DNA of 64,000 nt from Arthrobacter sp. MAHUQ-56 (GCF_019710585.1 NZ_JAIFZQ010000020.1:838265-902264); one strand, 5' to 3'. Positions 1-11,156 are shown, counted from the first letter of the stretch. The notes: generated by a model not told the origin, from the sequence alone. Numbers and translations: made by a program.

Positions 1-711
1 CGACAGGACGGAAAACAGGACGACGGCGGTAACAAACCCGATGCCGACCGAGGCTACGTCCGCGGGGGTGGCGGTTTCGGCCCAGGCCTCGATGGAACCG
101 GCCGAGGCCGCCGTGGCCGTGGTAACGACTGCCGCGAGGATGGCGGCCAGGGACTGTGCCAGGAGGGCCGCCCCGAGGATTGCCTTGGCGTTGCGCCGGA
201 TGGCCTGGAACGCTCCGTCCAGGATTTCGCCGAACAGGAGGGGGCGCAGCGGGACAATTCCTGGTTTGGGCGGGGCGGCGTAGCGCGGCTGGCCATAGGG
301 GGAGCCGCCGTACGTGGGCCTCTCATAAGGGGAGCCTGGCTGGGGGTATCCGGGGTAGTGGGGGCCGGCGGCCGGGTAGCCGTTGTATGCAGGGCCGCCG
401 TATGCGGAAGGGGCGGGGTAGGGAGTGTCCCGGTCCCCGTACTGACCAAGCGGCTGCTGCCAGGGGGACGGCTGCTGCCATTGGGGCTGCTGCCAGGGAG
501 AGGGATGCTGCCAGCCTGCTGGTTGTCCGCCTGCCGGTTGTCCGCCTGGTTGTCCGCCTGCCGGCGGCGCCCATGGCTGCTGCCAGGCCGGCGGTACCGG
601 GCCGATGCCGCCCGAAGGCGCGGCCCCGCCGTCGTCCTCTCCCCGTGCCGGATGGTCCCGCGTGGGCTCCCCGGCGCCGGACTCCTGTGGTGACACTGAT
701 TCCTCCCCCAT
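1..711 (-). CDS. Proline/glutamine/glycine-rich membrane protein, C-terminus outside window
   Basis: Open from an ATG at 711 to the window edge (237 codons seen), so the C-terminus is missing. The first ~150 residues are low complexity: glycine-glutamine-proline repeats, several WQQP units and many Tyr-Gly-Pro segments. After that comes PLLFGEILDGAFQAIRRN and two hydrophobic stretches. This layout (disordered tail, then FGEILDGAFQ-type amphipathic entry and membrane segments) resembles actinobacterial proteins with a glycerophosphoryl diester phosphodiesterase membrane domain, which are membrane proteins of unclear role. An AGCAGG nine bases upstream is a fair ribosome site. It is divergent from mtrA across 161 bases that must hold both promoters. 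The family call is tentative; the reading frame and membrane nature are well supported. Confidence 0.75.
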   Translation of the reverse strand, partial: MGEESVSPQESGAGEPTRDHPARGEDDGGAAPSGGIGPVPPAWQQPWAPPAGGQPGGQPAGGQPAGWQHPSPWQQPQWQQPSPWQQPLGQYGDRDTPYPAPSAYGGPAYNGYPAAGPHYPGYPQPGSPYERPTYGGSPYGQPRYAAPPKPGIVPLRPLLFGEILDGAFQAIRRNAKAILGAALLAQSLAAILAAVVTTATAASAGSIEAWAETATPADVASVGIGFVTAVVLFSVLS

Positions 712-872
712 ACCAGTACGCCTGCTGCACCGCGATTCCCGCTGCAAAGGTGGGCGCGGGCCGCGCGAGGCATGCCCCAAGACTATAGTTCCGTCGTCGG
801 ACGTCCTAGTGTCCCGCCATGCCGGAAGGCGCTGAACAGGACAAAGCCATCCTGATAAGGGAATATATAACT

Positions 873-1547
873 ATGAAGGCACGCATTCTGGTGGTTGATG
901 ATGACGAAGCGCTGGCCGAGATGATTGGAATTGTCCTCCGCAACGACGGCTTTGAGCCGGTGTTTTGTGCGGACGGCGCAAGGGCGCTCGACGTCTTCAG
1001 GTCATCCAGGCCGGACCTTGTGCTGCTCGATCTAATGCTTCCCGGCGTGGACGGCATCGAGGTCTGCCGGCAGGTCCGCGCTGAGTCGGATGTTCCCATC
1101 GTGATGCTGACTGCCAAGTCGGACACCTCCGACGTCGTCCGCGGCCTGGAATCCGGCGCTGACGACTACGTGCCCAAACCCTTCAAACCTGCAGAACTGG
1201 TGGCGCGGGTGCGCGCGCGCCTTCGCCCCGGGGACCAGAAGGCACCCGAGACGCTCAAGATCGCGGACATCACCATCGACGTCGCCGGGCACACCGTCAG
1301 CAGGGGCAATGAGCGGATCTCGCTGACTCCGCTGGAATTCGACCTCCTTGTGGCACTTGCCCGCAAACCGTGGCAGGTCTTCACCCGGGAACTGTTGCTT
1401 GAACAGGTCTGGGGCTACCGCCATGCTGCCGACACCCGGCTGGTCAACGTCCATGTGCAGCGGCTGCGCTCCAAAATCGAGCAGGACCCGGAAGCTCCGG
1501 AAGTCGTATTGACGGTGCGTGGTGTCGGCTACAAAGCAGGGGTCTGA
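873..1547 (+). CDS. mtrA: MtrA, OmpR/PhoB-family response regulator
   Basis: Cytoplasmic response regulator (224 aa) of the MtrAB two-component system, which in actinobacteria coordinates cell-wall hydrolase expression and division. The receiver domain covers ~1-115: acidic pocket Asp9-Asp10-Asp11, phospho-acceptor Asp53 in LLDLMLPG, switch Thr80 in MLTAK and a conserved Lys in the KPF motif. The C-terminal winged helix (~130-220) ends in the usual [11 protein letters not shown] 873 is preferred over an in-frame start at 819 because the family begins MKARILVVDDD and AAGGGA lies 10 bases upstream. It heads an operon with mtrB and lpqB, whose reading frames overlap. No departures from the family are visible. 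Confidence 0.97.
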   Translation: MKARILVVDDDEALAEMIGIVLRNDGFEPVFCADGARALDVFRSSRPDLVLLDLMLPGVDGIEVCRQVRAESDVPIVMLTAKSDTSDVVRGLESGADDYVPKPFKPAELVARVRARLRPGDQKAPETLKIADITIDVAGHTVSRGNERISLTPLEFDLLVALARKPWQVFTRELLLEQVWGYRHAADTRLVNVHVQRLRSKIEQDPEAPEVVLTVRGVGYKAGV

Positions 1548-3471
1548 GCCCGTCGGGCACGACGGGGGAGCGGACCGTTCCGCCCCCACGCCTGCAGGCA
1601 CTCCGGATGCCGCGCCGGAGCCTTCCGTGGACGCTGAACGGCAGGACACGCGCGATGCCGGCGAGGGCAACGAGGCATTGACGCCGGAAGCGCGCACGGT
1701 GGCATTCCGGGCCCGCATCTGGCAGCGCAGGGCCGTGATCGTGTCCTTGCGCGTGGCAAGGCTGGTCCGGATGGGTGTCCGGCGGTTCCTTCCCGGCCTG
1801 AGGTACCTCGGGCGGGCGCTGCAGAAACGCTGGCGCCGCTCGCTGCAGTTCCGCACCGTCCTGACCACGCTGATGCTGGCCGTGACGTCGTTCGCCGTGG
1901 TGGGTGCCTACCTGTCGAACCAGATTGCCAACAACCTGTTCCAGGAGCGGCTGACCCAGGCCGAGTCCGAGACCCGCTACAACGTCAAGCAGGTGCAGGA
2001 GACGTTCGACGGCGCCCAGGTCACCGACCAGTCCAGCGTCATCACCCTGGTGTATGACACGCTGAACGCCGTCGAGGGGCGGGGATCGGTGATCCAGCGC
2101 CGGTACGTCTTCGAGGCGATGCCGGAGCAGACCAAGCCCCGGAACAGGTGGGTGGAGTCACGCGCTTCGGACCAACTGACCGTCAGCGTCATCCCCCCGG
2201 AACTGCGCAAAGCCGTGCAGCAGTCCGGAAAGGACCAGTACTGGGCGTCCACCGTCATTCCCGTGGGCACCGAGGACCGGCCGGGCATCGCCGTGGGGAA
2301 CAAGGTGACCTTCAACGGCACGGTCTACGAGCTGTACCTCATTTATGACCTCAACACCGCGCAGCAGACGCTCAACGAAATCCAGAGCGTGCTCTGGGCG
2401 GGCGGGGCGGTGCTGGTCCTGCTGATCGGCGCCGTCGCCTGGTACGTGACCCGCAACGTGGTCAGTCCTGTCAGCCACGCGGCCATGGTGTCGGAGAAAC
2501 TCGCAGCCGGCCAACTGCAGGAGCGCATGGTGGTCCGCGGTGAGGATGAAGTGGCACGCCTGGGCGCCTCCTTCAACCACATGGCGGCCAGCCTCCAGGA
2601 GCAGATCACGCAGCTGGCGACCCTTTCGCAGATGCAGCAGCGCTTCGTGTCCGACGTCTCGCACGAACTGCGGACGCCGTTGACCACCGTCCGGATGGCG
2701 GCCGAGGTGCTGTACGACGCCCGCGACGATTTCGACCCCATCAACAAGCGCTCCGCGGAACTGCTCTACAACCAGGTTGAACGGTTCCAGTCCCTCCTCT
2801 CGGACCTGCTGGAAATCAGCCGCTTCGATGCCGGCGTGGCCGTGCTCGACGCCGAGCCCGAGGACCTCATCCAGCTGGTTGCCCATGTGATTGAGGGTGC
2901 TGCGCCGGTGGCGGCAGAGTACGGCTCCGAGATCGTCCTCAGCGCGCCCGAAGGTGCCATCATCGTGGAAATGGATGCGCGCCGGATCGACCGGATCCTG
3001 CGGAACCTGATCCTGAACGCGGTGGAGCACGGCGAAGGGAAACCGGTTGCCGTCACGGTGGCGGCAAACGAAACTGCCGTGGGAGTGGCTGTCAGGGACC
3101 ACGGCATAGGGATGGAACCGGCGGAGGCCGCGCGGGTCTTCGACAGGTTCTGGCGCGCGGACCCGGCCCGCGCCCGCACTACCGGTGGCAGCGGACTGGG
3201 GCTCTCGATCGCCATGGAAGACACCAAGCTGCACCACGGCTGGCTGCAGGCCTGGGGCAGGAAAGGCAATGGCGCGAACTTCCGCCTGACCCTTCCCCTG
3301 CGGCAGGAGGAGGAGATCGTGGAGTCGCCGGTCCAGCTCGAACCGCGGGACGCCGTGATACCGGGAACGCCGGGCAACATCCCTGCCGAACAGGACTACA
3401 GCAACATGCTGGTGCTGGAGACTGGCGGCCCCCGGCCCGGCTCCGCGCCCGCACCGAAGGAGACACCATGA
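1519..3471 (+). CDS. mtrB: MtrB, sensor histidine kinase
   Basis: Membrane sensor kinase partner of MtrA. Numbered from 1519: a long disordered, basic N-terminus, TM1 ~112-132, an extracytoplasmic sensor region, TM2 ~291-313, HAMP, then HisKA with phospho-acceptor His382 in [11 protein letters not shown], and a HATPase_c domain with N-box [11 protein letters not shown]1 DHGIGM and G2 GSGLGLS. The C-terminal ~60 residues are a polar tail. The start is uncertain: the GTG pair at 1519/1522 overlaps the mtrA end by about 28 bases without a clear ribosome site, while GTG 1627 has GGAG six bases upstream. The end overlaps lpqB by ATGA, so translation is probably coupled. Family identity is firm. 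Confidence 0.95.
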   Translation: MVSATKQGSEPVGHDGGADRSAPTPAGTPDAAPEPSVDAERQDTRDAGEGNEALTPEARTVAFRARIWQRRAVIVSLRVARLVRMGVRRFLPGLRYLGRALQKRWRRSLQFRTVLTTLMLAVTSFAVVGAYLSNQIANNLFQERLTQAESETRYNVKQVQETFDGAQVTDQSSVITLVYDTLNAVEGRGSVIQRRYVFEAMPEQTKPRNRWVESRASDQLTVSVIPPELRKAVQQSGKDQYWASTVIPVGTEDRPGIAVGNKVTFNGTVYELYLIYDLNTAQQTLNEIQSVLWAGGAVLVLLIGAVAWYVTRNVVSPVSHAAMVSEKLAAGQLQERMVVRGEDEVARLGASFNHMAASLQEQITQLATLSQMQQRFVSDVSHELRTPLTTVRMAAEVLYDARDDFDPINKRSAELLYNQVERFQSLLSDLLEISRFDAGVAVLDAEPEDLIQLVAHVIEGAAPVAAEYGSEIVLSAPEGAIIVEMDARRIDRILRNLILNAVEHGEGKPVAVTVAANETAVGVAVRDHGIGMEPAEAARVFDRFWRADPARARTTGGSGLGLSIAMEDTKLHHGWLQAWGRKGNGANFRLTLPLRQEEEIVESPVQLEPRDAVIPGTPGNIPAEQDYSNMLVLETGGPRPGSAPAPKETP

Positions 3472-5180
3472 CAGGCAGCCCCCGGGCGAAGTCCGCGGCT
3501 GCCCTGCTGGCGCTGCTGATGGTCCTTCTGGCCGGCTGTGCCCGGATCCCGACGTCGGGCCCGGTGGGGAAAAGCAGCGAGAGCAGCGCGGGCAACGTCA
3601 GCGCCCCGGTATTCCTGCCGGCAGCGCCGCAGCCGGGTGCCTCGCCGGAGACCATCATCGACTACTTCTACCGCGCCGGCAGCGGCTACGAGGATGACTA
3701 CGCCGTCGCGCGCCAGTACCTGACGCAGGCATCGGCGGTGTCGTGGAAACCGGACAAGCGGGCCCTGGTGTACCGGGAAGCAAGGGTTGTGCCGACGGAC
3801 AAGGAGAACGTCTACAACTACGAACTCGATGTCTCCTACACGGTGGACGCCGACGGCATCGCCACCCAGTCGCCCCCGGGAACCGTGGAACGGATCCCGG
3901 TGACCGTGAGCCAGGTGGACGGGGAGTGGCGGATCTCCGCGATCCCGGACGGAACGGCCATCGCGGAAGAAACCTTCAAGGTCATCTACGGCGCCTACCC
4001 GATCTACTTCTACGACCCCACGTTCACCTACGCCATCCCCGATGTCCGGTGGTTCCTGAAGAACAAGACCGTCAAGGCAATGACCAGTGCCCTGCTCGCC
4101 GGGCCTGCGCCCTACTTGCGTGGTGCGGTGGCCAGCGCGTTTCCGTCAGGCATCAAGCTCGCCCGTGAATCGGTGCCGGTGGTCTCCGGGGCGGCGCAGG
4201 TCGACCTGACGGCCAAGGAACTGATGGAGACATCAGCAGAAGACCGGCTCCGCATGCAGATGCAGTTGACCCTGACCTTCCGCAGCCAGCCCGACGTCGT
4301 GAACGTCGAGCTTCGTGCCAACCAGGACCTGGTCCGCGTCGAGGACAACGGAGCAGTCCTTCCCCCGGTGCTTGACAAGACCGTACCGTCACGCCAGATC
4401 GCCATCAGCGGCAACGAGCTGGTGCGCTACGAAAACAACCGTGTCTCCCCGCTGCCGGACATGCAGCCGGTATCCTCCCTCAGCCCCCGGTATCCGGCCG
4501 AATCCCCTGTCTCCCAGACCGCGGCCTTCCTCAATGACGGCAGGACCACCCTCTACAGCATCGCCCCCGGCCAGCCCGCGCGCGCACTGACCACCAGGAG
4601 CACCCTGAGCAGGCCGTCCTTCAGCATCAACGACTGGGTATGGACGGCCGGTCCAGGTGCTACAGGCGCTACCGAAGTGGTGGCCTTCCATCCCACCGGA
4701 GTAGCCGAAGGGTCCGCCGTTCCGTCCGTCACCTTGGCGCCGTCCTGGCTTGCCGGCCGGACGGTCAGGGAATTCCGGGTATCCCGCGACGGCGTCCGGG
4801 CGCTGGTCATCTCGGAACAGAACGGCAAATCCAAGGTCCAGGTTGCGGGGATCATCCGGGCGGGAGACGGCACGCCGCGCGAACTGACCAACCCCGTCTC
4901 CCTGCCATCCACCACTGACCCCGACCAAGGGGTGTGGGTCAGCAGCACCACAGTCGTGGTGATGAAGGGCTCTGCCGGTTCCAACGTCACGCCGGAACTG
5001 CTGTCCCTGGCATCGGGCCAGCCGCAGCAGCTGGCCGCCTGGCCCGGGCTCGTGGCCATCAGCGCAGGCAACGGTGCCGATGACATCTATGCGCAGTCCG
5101 GCGAAGGCATCTTCCAGCGGCTCGGCAACGGGTGGTCGCCGCAAATCAAGGGACCGATCGATCCCGCCTTCCCCGGCTGA
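3468..5180 (+). CDS. lpqB: LpqB, MtrAB-associated lipoprotein
   Basis: Secreted lipoprotein that in actinobacteria modulates MtrB activity at the membrane surface. The N-terminal signal ends in the lipobox LLAGC, giving acylated Cys24, followed by [10 protein letters not shown], which is typical of the family. A GerMN-like segment covers roughly residues 180-300 and the C-terminal half is the LpqB beta-propeller region. 570 aa is close to the usual ~580. It starts inside the mtrB stop (ATGA) and forms the third gene of the canonical mtrA-mtrB-lpqB operon. Identification rests on lipobox, length and synteny together. Confidence 0.95.
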   Translation: MTGSPRAKSAAALLALLMVLLAGCARIPTSGPVGKSSESSAGNVSAPVFLPAAPQPGASPETIIDYFYRAGSGYEDDYAVARQYLTQASAVSWKPDKRALVYREARVVPTDKENVYNYELDVSYTVDADGIATQSPPGTVERIPVTVSQVDGEWRISAIPDGTAIAEETFKVIYGAYPIYFYDPTFTYAIPDVRWFLKNKTVKAMTSALLAGPAPYLRGAVASAFPSGIKLARESVPVVSGAAQVDLTAKELMETSAEDRLRMQMQLTLTFRSQPDVVNVELRANQDLVRVEDNGAVLPPVLDKTVPSRQIAISGNELVRYENNRVSPLPDMQPVSSLSPRYPAESPVSQTAAFLNDGRTTLYSIAPGQPARALTTRSTLSRPSFSINDWVWTAGPGATGATEVVAFHPTGVAEGSAVPSVTLAPSWLAGRTVREFRVSRDGVRALVISEQNGKSKVQVAGIIRAGDGTPRELTNPVSLPSTTDPDQGVWVSSTTVVVMKGSAGSNVTPELLSLASGQPQQLAAWPGLVAISAGNGADDIYAQSGEGIFQRLGNGWSPQIKGPIDPAFPG

Positions 5181-5228
5181 GGCCAGGGTTTGTCCACATA
5201 GTGCCGGGCAGGCCTACTCCCGGAACCC

Positions 5229-6182
5229 GTGATGCCCCAAGGTGGAGGGGTGGACAGGATAACGGCTGGCGGTACCGCGGACGCCCGGCGGAGGGTCCCT
5301 CCCAGGCTTGATCCCGATCTTCGCCCGCCGCCGTCCTCGCCGGCAAAGCATCGCCAGGACCACCAGGCTGCGGTGCTGCGGGCCGTTGACTGGATCACCG
5401 GGGCTGCCGGGGACCTCCTCGCCCTCGCTGCTCCCGTCGACTGCGTGTGCTGCGGAGCCGAGGACCGGCACCTGTGCGCAACCTGCGCCGGCCGTATCCG
5501 GCAGATCACCAGGCACCCCTTCCGGGCGGAGGGCGGGGCTCCGGCCCTGATGGACGTCAGCGGAACGGTCCTCCTGCCGGTCGTCGCCGCAGGCGTCTAC
5601 CGCGACGAGTTGGCCCAGGCCCTGCTGTCGTTCAAGCGGAACGGCCAATACCAGCTGGGATGCAGCCTTGGCCGTGCCCTTGCCGAGGCGGTAAGGGCTG
5701 CGGCCGGAGGTAACGGGGGATTCCTCCTTGTCCCTGTCCCCACCAGCACGGGAGCCTACCTCAGCCGCGGGTTCAGTCCGGTCCACCTGCTCCTCAGGGA
5801 GACCGCGCGGCGGCTTCCCGGGGTCCGGGTGGCAGACTGCCTCAGCAAGGCACGGCCATCGGTCCTGCAGTTGCCGGGAGGCCAGAAGGGCCTTGGCCGG
5901 GGTGCCCGCACACAGCGGGTCCGGGGCTCCATGAAGGTCAGGCCGAGGGCGTGCGCAAGGGTGGCGGGCCGTCACTGCATCATCATCGACGACGTCCTGA
6001 CCACAGGTGCCACCGTCGGGGAAGCGGCCCGCGCACTGCACGCGGCAGGGGCAGTGGTGAGGGGCGCCGTCGTGCTTGCGGCGACGCGAGCGCCCGATTC
6101 ACGCATGTCCGGAGGGGCAGCCGTGCCGTCCGTGCCGGCAACCCAGGACTTAGAAAAAAATAAACCGGGAAAGGATGAATAA
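5229..6182 (+). CDS. ComF-family phosphoribosyltransferase-like protein
   Basis: ComF-type protein, related to phosphoribosyltransferases and in competent bacteria linked to DNA uptake; its role in actinobacteria is unclear. A four-cysteine zinc-ribbon (CVCCG then LCATC) lies near residues 75-95. The PRPP-binding loop is IIIDDVLTTGAT near residue 255. Conserved similarity probably begins around residue 49 (GTG at 5373), so the GTG 5229 start is only the longest possibility and the first ~45 residues look like low-complexity linker. It occupies the same slot as Rv3242c between lpqB and hpf. The 48-base gap after lpqB allows read-through from the mtr operon. Confidence 0.88.
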   Translation: MMPQGGGVDRITAGGTADARRRVPPRLDPDLRPPPSSPAKHRQDHQAAVLRAVDWITGAAGDLLALAAPVDCVCCGAEDRHLCATCAGRIRQITRHPFRAEGGAPALMDVSGTVLLPVVAAGVYRDELAQALLSFKRNGQYQLGCSLGRALAEAVRAAAGGNGGFLLVPVPTSTGAYLSRGFSPVHLLLRETARRLPGVRVADCLSKARPSVLQLPGGQKGLGRGARTQRVRGSMKVRPRACARVAGRHCIIIDDVLTTGATVGEAARALHAAGAVVRGAVVLAATRAPDSRMSGGAAVPSVPATQDLEKNKPGKDE

Positions 6183-6325
6183 CGGGTGGCTATGAACTAA
6201 CGTCGGTGGTGGGTACCAAGACAGAATGTACCTTTCGATGGCGGCTCGGAGAGGGGCTCGACTGTCAGACAGCCCGGCCCAGGGAAGTGCCGCCGTCGTG
6301 TCACCGAAGTCATTTGGAGGGCACC

Positions 6326-7051
6326 ATGGAGTTTATGATCAGCGGACGAAATCTGACAGTTTCAGACCGGTTCCGCGAATATGCCGGGGAAAAGATCGCC
6401 AAGATCGAATCGCTGGGCGACAAGGTCCAGCGGGTCGACGCGAAGGTCTCCAAGGAGACAAATGCCCGGCAGACCGGCGACCAGCTCACCGTTGAGGTGA
6501 CAGTCCTGGGCCGTGGGCCTGTAATCCGCGCCGAAGCGAGCGCCGCAGACAAATTTGCCGCCTTTGACCTCGCATACAACAAACTGCTTGAACGGCTTCG
6601 CCGGGCAAAGGACCGGAAGAAGGTCCACCACGGACGCCACACGCCGAAGGCCGTCCGCGAAGCTACCGCCTCGCTGGAACCGGCCAGTGCCCACGAGCCG
6701 CTCTACCTTGAGGCCAACCACCACAGCGATGCCGTAGCGCCCACCGAAGAAAAGACCCCTTACGACATCGAAAACGATATCCCGGCCGGCAAGTCTCCTG
6801 TCCTCATCCGGCGCAAGGTCTTTCCCGCGGCGTCCATGACACTTGACGATGCCGTCGACAACATGGAGCTCGTCGGCCACGATTTCTACCTTTTCGTAGA
6901 CAAGGAGACCAACACGCCCTCGGTCGTGTACCGGCGCCGCGGGTGGACGTACGGGGTGATCACGCTGGACCATGAATGCGAGCCCGGCGACACCGTCGTG
7001 GAGGAAAAGGTCCTTGCCTACCGCTCCGACGACACGCCTGCCAAGGTTTAG
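6326..7051 (+). CDS. hpf: HPF, long-form ribosome hibernation-promoting factor
   Basis: Binds the 30S subunit and dimerises 70S ribosomes into inactive 100S particles in stationary phase or stress. At 241 aa it is the long form: an N-terminal S30AE/YfiA domain (~1-105, starting MEFMISGRNLTV), a basic linker, and a C-terminal dimerisation domain (~180-235) with MELVGHDFYLF and SVVYRRRGWTYGVI. ATG 6326 has a strong TTGGAGG five bases upstream. The 143-base gap after comF probably carries its own promoter, in line with stress control of hpf in other actinobacteria, but no promoter can be assigned with confidence. Equivalent of Rv3241c. Confidence 0.96.
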   Translation: MEFMISGRNLTVSDRFREYAGEKIAKIESLGDKVQRVDAKVSKETNARQTGDQLTVEVTVLGRGPVIRAEASAADKFAAFDLAYNKLLERLRRAKDRKKVHHGRHTPKAVREATASLEPASAHEPLYLEANHHSDAVAPTEEKTPYDIENDIPAGKSPVLIRRKVFPAASMTLDDAVDNMELVGHDFYLFVDKETNTPSVVYRRRGWTYGVITLDHECEPGDTVVEEKVLAYRSDDTPAKV

Positions 7052-7079
7052 GGTGGTTTGACCGACAGAGAGGACTGAA

Positions 7080-8294
7080 GTGCCGGCATCGCTGAGCCTC
7101 CACCAGGCACGGCGGATCGCACTGGCAGCACAGGGACTCCATAAGGGACGGCCCACCGGCCCCGTGACAGCACGGACGGTGGGCCGTACCTTTGCCCGGC
7201 TCCAGTTGGTCCAGATCGACTCCGTCAACGTCCTGGTCCGAAGCCACTTCCTGCCCTTCTACTCCCGGCTTGGCGACTATGACCGCACCATCCTGGAACG
7301 CATGTCCGGCAGCCATCCGCGCCGCATGCTGGAGTACTGGGCCCATGAAGCCAGCTACATCCGCCCGGAGCACTACCAGGACCTGCTCCTCTGGCAGAAG
7401 CGGGCCTGGGTGGGGGCCTCCCGTATGGACCCTGAGGTGCGCAGCGCTGTTGCGGCCAAAATCCTGGCCACGCTTGCCCGTTCCCGGCCCATGACCGCCG
7501 CCGAGCTGACGGCCCGGATTGGCCATGTCGAGGAAAGACAAACCGATAACTGGGGGTGGAACTGGAACACGGTCAAGAGGGTTTTGGAGCACCTCTTCGA
7601 AGAAGGAGTGGTCTCGGCGGCCTCCAGGACCGGGCAGTTCGAGCGGCGCTACGCGCTGACTGCGAAGGTCCTCCCGCAGATGCAGATGCTGCCGGCCGGC
7701 GAGGCGGACCCATCGGCGGCGCTGCACCGGTTGACGGAGGCGGCGGCCAGGGCGCACGGTATTGGAAGCATCCGGTGCTTCGCCGACTACTTCCGCACGC
7801 CGGTCAAAGCGACGGCGCTATCCGTGGAACATTTGGTGAAGCAGGGGAGGCTGGAGCCGGTCACGGTGTCCGGCTGGGGCAGGGACGTATTCCGGCACGT
7901 AGAGGCGGCCACGCCCCGCCGCGCTGCAGGCCGGGCCCTGCTCAGCCCCTTTGACTCCCTGGTTTTCGAACGCCGCCGGCTGTGGGAGCTGTTCGGCTTC
8001 CATTACAGGATTGAGATCTACACCCCCGAACACAAGCGGCGCTTTGGCTACTACGTCCTGCCCTTCCTCCTGCGGGACAAGCTGGTGGCACGCGTCGACC
8101 TGAAGGCCGATCGGCCTGCCGGCCGGCTGCTGGTGAAATCCGCCTATGCCGAGCCGGACGCCCCGGCGGACACCGCCGTCGAACTTGCCGCCGAGCTGGC
8201 GTTGATGGCCGGGTGGCTCGGCCTGCCGGAGATCGACGTGGCACCCGCCGGGGACCTGGCGGCCGCGTTGAGGCACGAGCTCCGGCGTCTTTGA
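7080..8294 (+). CDS. Winged-helix DNA glycosylase, AlkX/YcaQ (HTH_42) family
   Basis: 404-residue HTH_42-superfamily protein of the kind that excises alkylated bases and unhooks interstrand crosslinks. The catalytic-loop signature Gln45-Ile46-Asp47 is visible in LVQIDSVNVL; Gln-aliphatic-Asp is characteristic of the YcaQ/AlkX branch, while Streptomyces AlkZ has Gln-aliphatic-Gln. Other family hallmarks are EYWAHEASYI and FDSLVFERRR. It starts at GTG 7080, 28 bases after hpf, and probably shares its transcript. It interrupts the otherwise mycobacterium-like order hpf-secA. Activity is inferred from the motif alone. Confidence 0.87.
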   Translation: MPASLSLHQARRIALAAQGLHKGRPTGPVTARTVGRTFARLQLVQIDSVNVLVRSHFLPFYSRLGDYDRTILERMSGSHPRRMLEYWAHEASYIRPEHYQDLLLWQKRAWVGASRMDPEVRSAVAAKILATLARSRPMTAAELTARIGHVEERQTDNWGWNWNTVKRVLEHLFEEGVVSAASRTGQFERRYALTAKVLPQMQMLPAGEADPSAALHRLTEAAARAHGIGSIRCFADYFRTPVKATALSVEHLVKQGRLEPVTVSGWGRDVFRHVEAATPRRAAGRALLSPFDSLVFERRRLWELFGFHYRIEIYTPEHKRRFGYYVLPFLLRDKLVARVDLKADRPAGRLLVKSAYAEPDAPADTAVELAAELALMAGWLGLPEIDVAPAGDLAAALRHELRRL

Positions 8295-8392
8295 GCCGTA
8301 TCGCTGTTAGGGAAAACGGGCGCCGCCCCGGTGTCTCTCCCGTAGACTGAACACGCCAGAATTCGGCGGCATGAGACTGGGAGCATCTTCAC

Positions 8393-11131
8393 GTGGCATC
8401 ACTTATCGAAAAAATCCTCCGCACGGGTGACAAGAAAACACTCCGGCAACTGCGGAATTATGCCGATTCCATCAATGCCCTCGAAGACTCGTTCAAGACC
8501 TTCACCGACGCCGAGCTTCGGGAAGAGACAGACCGCCTGCGGGAACGGCACCACGATGCCGAAAAGCTCGACGACCTGCTCCCCGAAGCCTTTGCTGCAG
8601 TGCGGGAAGCCTCATCACGGACGTTGGGCATGCGCCACTTCGACGTCCAGCTGATGGGCGGCGCCGCCCTGCACCTGGGCAATATCGCTGAGATGAAGAC
8701 CGGTGAAGGCAAGACCCTGGTGGCGACCGCTCCCGCCTACCTGAACGCGCTCGCCGGCAAGGGCGTGCACGTGGTCACCGTGAATGACTACCTGGCCGAA
8801 TACCAGTCCGAACTTATGGGCCGCGTGTACCGTTTCCTCGGTTTGACCAGCGGCGTCATCCTGGCAAACCAGGACCCCGCCGTGCGCCGCGAGCAGTACG
8901 CGGCGGACATCACCTATGGGACCAACAACGAGTTCGGTTTCGACTACCTCCGCGACAACATGGCCTGGGACCGCAGCGAACTGGTCCAGCGCGGCCACCA
9001 CTTCGCCATCGTTGACGAGGTGGACTCCATCCTGATCGACGAGGCCCGTACACCGCTGATCATCTCCGGTCCGGCCCAGGGGGACACCAACCGCTGGTAC
9101 AGCGAGTTCGCCAAAGTGGTGCTCCGGTTGCAGCCGGAGAAGGACTACGAGGTCGACGAAAAGAAGCGTACCGTGGGCGTGCTGGAGAGCGGGATCGAGA
9201 AGGTCGAGGATTACCTCGGCATTTCGAACCTGTACGAGTCCGCCAACACGCCGTTGATCGGCTTCCTCAACAACGCCATTAAGGCCAAGGAACTGTTCAA
9301 GCGGGACAAGGACTACGTCATCCTCGACGGTGAAGTCCTGATCGTTGACGAGCACACGGGGCGCATCCTGGCCGGCCGGCGGTACAACGAGGGAATGCAC
9401 CAGGCGATCGAGGCCAAGGAAGGCGTCGAGATCAAGGCCGAGAACCAGACACTCGCCACCGTGACGCTGCAGAACTACTTCCGCATGTACGGCAAGCTCT
9501 CTGGCATGACCGGTACCGCCGAAACCGAGGCAGCCGAGTTCATGAGCACGTACAAGCTGGGTGTGGTGGCCATCCCCACCAACCGCGACATGCAGCGCGT
9601 CGACCAACCGGACCTGGTCTTCAAGAACGAGGTGGTCAAGTTCGACGCCGTTGTGCGCGATATCGCCGAACGGCACGAAAAGGGACAGCCCGTCCTCGTG
9701 GGCACCACCAGCGTGGAAAAGAGCGAGTACCTCTCCAAGCTCCTGGCGAAGGAAGGCATCCGGCATGAGGTGCTGAACGCCAAGAACCATGCCAGGGAAG
9801 CGGCAATCGTCGCCCAGGCCGGACGCAAGGGCGCCGTCACGGTGGCCACGAACATGGCTGGCCGCGGTACCGACATCATGCTCGGCGGCAACGCAGAGTT
9901 CACGGCCGTCGCCGAGCTTGCCAAACGCGGGCTGGATCCCGAGGAAGACTCGGAAGAGTACGAAGCAGCATGGCCGGCGGCGCTGGAAGCGGCCAAGCAG
10001 GCGGTCAAGGACGAGCACGAAGAAGTCCTGGACCTCGGAGGCCTGTACGTACTCGGGACGGAACGCCACGAGTCGCGCCGTATCGACAACCAGCTCCGGG
10101 GCCGGTCCGGGCGCCAGGGCGACCCCGGCGAATCGCGATTCTACCTGTCCCTGCGCGATGACCTCATGCGGCTGTTCAATTCGGGGGCGGCAGAGCGCCT
10201 GATGAACAGCTCCATTCCGGACGATGTCCCGCTGGAATCCAAGCTCGTCTCCCGGGCCATCGCCTCGGCGCAAGGACAAGTTGAAGGCCGCAACGCCGAG
10301 CAGCGCAAGAACGTGCTGAAATACGACGACGTCCTGAACCGCCAGCGCGAGGCCATCTACAGCGACCGCCGGCGGATCCTGGAAGGCGATGACCTGCATG
10401 AGAAGGTGCAGTTCTTCGTCGAGGACACCATCACTGCCCTGATTGATGCGGCAACCGCCGAAGGCAACGGGGACGACTGGGACTTCCACCAGCTGTGGAC
10501 AAACCTCAAGACGCTCTACCCCGTGAGCGTTACGGCCGAAGAGATCATCGACGAAGCCGGCGGCAAGTCCCGGGTGACCGTGGAACTGCTCAAGGAAGAA
10601 CTGCTCTCCGACGCCCGCCTGGTCTACCAGGCCCGCGAGGAAGCCATTGGTTCGGAAAGCATGCGGGAGCTCGAACGCCGGGTGGTCCTTTCCGTCATCG
10701 GACGGAAATGGCAGGAACACCTGTATGAGATGGATTACCTCAAGGAGGGAATCGGGCTGCGTGCCATGGCGCAGCGCGATCCGCTGGTGGAGTACCAGCG
10801 CGAGGGCTTCGCCATGTTCCAAAGCATGATGGAAGCCATCCGTGAGGAAAGCGTCGGGTTCCTCTTCAACCTTGAAGTGGAAGTGACGCCCGCCCAGGAC
10901 GTGATGGTGCCGGACGCCGCGGGCGGGCACACTGAGCACGTGGAACCGCAGGTACGGGCCGCAGGCCTCGAAGCACCGGACAAGCCGGCCCAGCTGCAGT
11001 ACACGGCGCCAAGCGAAAGCGGTGAAACCCAGACCCGGGTTGAGACCCGCGCAAGTGGGCGGTCGGGGAATCCCGCCAAGGCGGCGGCCCAGGATGCGGC
11101 AAGACGCCCCGCGAAGAAGAAGAAGCGCTAG
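8393..11131 (+). CDS. secA: SecA, preprotein translocase ATPase
   Basis: Motor ATPase that drives unfolded preproteins through SecYEG. 912 aa with the full architecture: NBD1 Walker A at [11 protein letters not shown] (residues 101-111), DEAD-type motif [16 protein letters not shown], preprotein cross-linking domain, NBD2 with [10 protein letters not shown] and [11 protein letters not shown], helical scaffold and wing. The C-terminus is a variable linker ending in a lysine-rich tail; the zinc-binding SEC-C motif of proteobacterial SecA is absent, as in actinobacterial SecA1. The GTG start at 8393 has GGGAG about nine bases upstream. Followed by a strong hairpin. Equivalent of Rv3240c. Confidence 0.98.
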   Translation: MASLIEKILRTGDKKTLRQLRNYADSINALEDSFKTFTDAELREETDRLRERHHDAEKLDDLLPEAFAAVREASSRTLGMRHFDVQLMGGAALHLGNIAEMKTGEGKTLVATAPAYLNALAGKGVHVVTVNDYLAEYQSELMGRVYRFLGLTSGVILANQDPAVRREQYAADITYGTNNEFGFDYLRDNMAWDRSELVQRGHHFAIVDEVDSILIDEARTPLIISGPAQGDTNRWYSEFAKVVLRLQPEKDYEVDEKKRTVGVLESGIEKVEDYLGISNLYESANTPLIGFLNNAIKAKELFKRDKDYVILDGEVLIVDEHTGRILAGRRYNEGMHQAIEAKEGVEIKAENQTLATVTLQNYFRMYGKLSGMTGTAETEAAEFMSTYKLGVVAIPTNRDMQRVDQPDLVFKNEVVKFDAVVRDIAERHEKGQPVLVGTTSVEKSEYLSKLLAKEGIRHEVLNAKNHAREAAIVAQAGRKGAVTVATNMAGRGTDIMLGGNAEFTAVAELAKRGLDPEEDSEEYEAAWPAALEAAKQAVKDEHEEVLDLGGLYVLGTERHESRRIDNQLRGRSGRQGDPGESRFYLSLRDDLMRLFNSGAAERLMNSSIPDDVPLESKLVSRAIASAQGQVEGRNAEQRKNVLKYDDVLNRQREAIYSDRRRILEGDDLHEKVQFFVEDTITALIDAATAEGNGDDWDFHQLWTNLKTLYPVSVTAEEIIDEAGGKSRVTVELLKEELLSDARLVYQAREEAIGSESMRELERRVVLSVIGRKWQEHLYEMDYLKEGIGLRAMAQRDPLVEYQREGFAMFQSMMEAIREESVGFLFNLEVEVTPAQDVMVPDAAGGHTEHVEPQVRAAGLEAPDKPAQLQYTAPSESGETQTRVETRASGRSGNPAKAAAQDAARRPAKKKKR

Positions 11132-11156
11132 CCGGCACGCGGCACCGGTATCGGAT

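Noticed and set aside
54..773. 239-codon minus-strand frame at the left edge
   Set aside because: Arg/Pro/Ser-rich shadow. The correct frame is the one from ATG 711 that runs off the edge and shows a membrane protein.
2158..3237. 359-codon antisense frame over mtrB
   Set aside because: Mirror of the strongly biased mtrB codons, no ribosome site or family resemblance.
8615..10939. 774-codon open frame antisense to secA
   Set aside because: Long antisense frames are expected in high-GC codon-biased genes; the product is low-complexity-like, and secA on the other strand is unmistakable.
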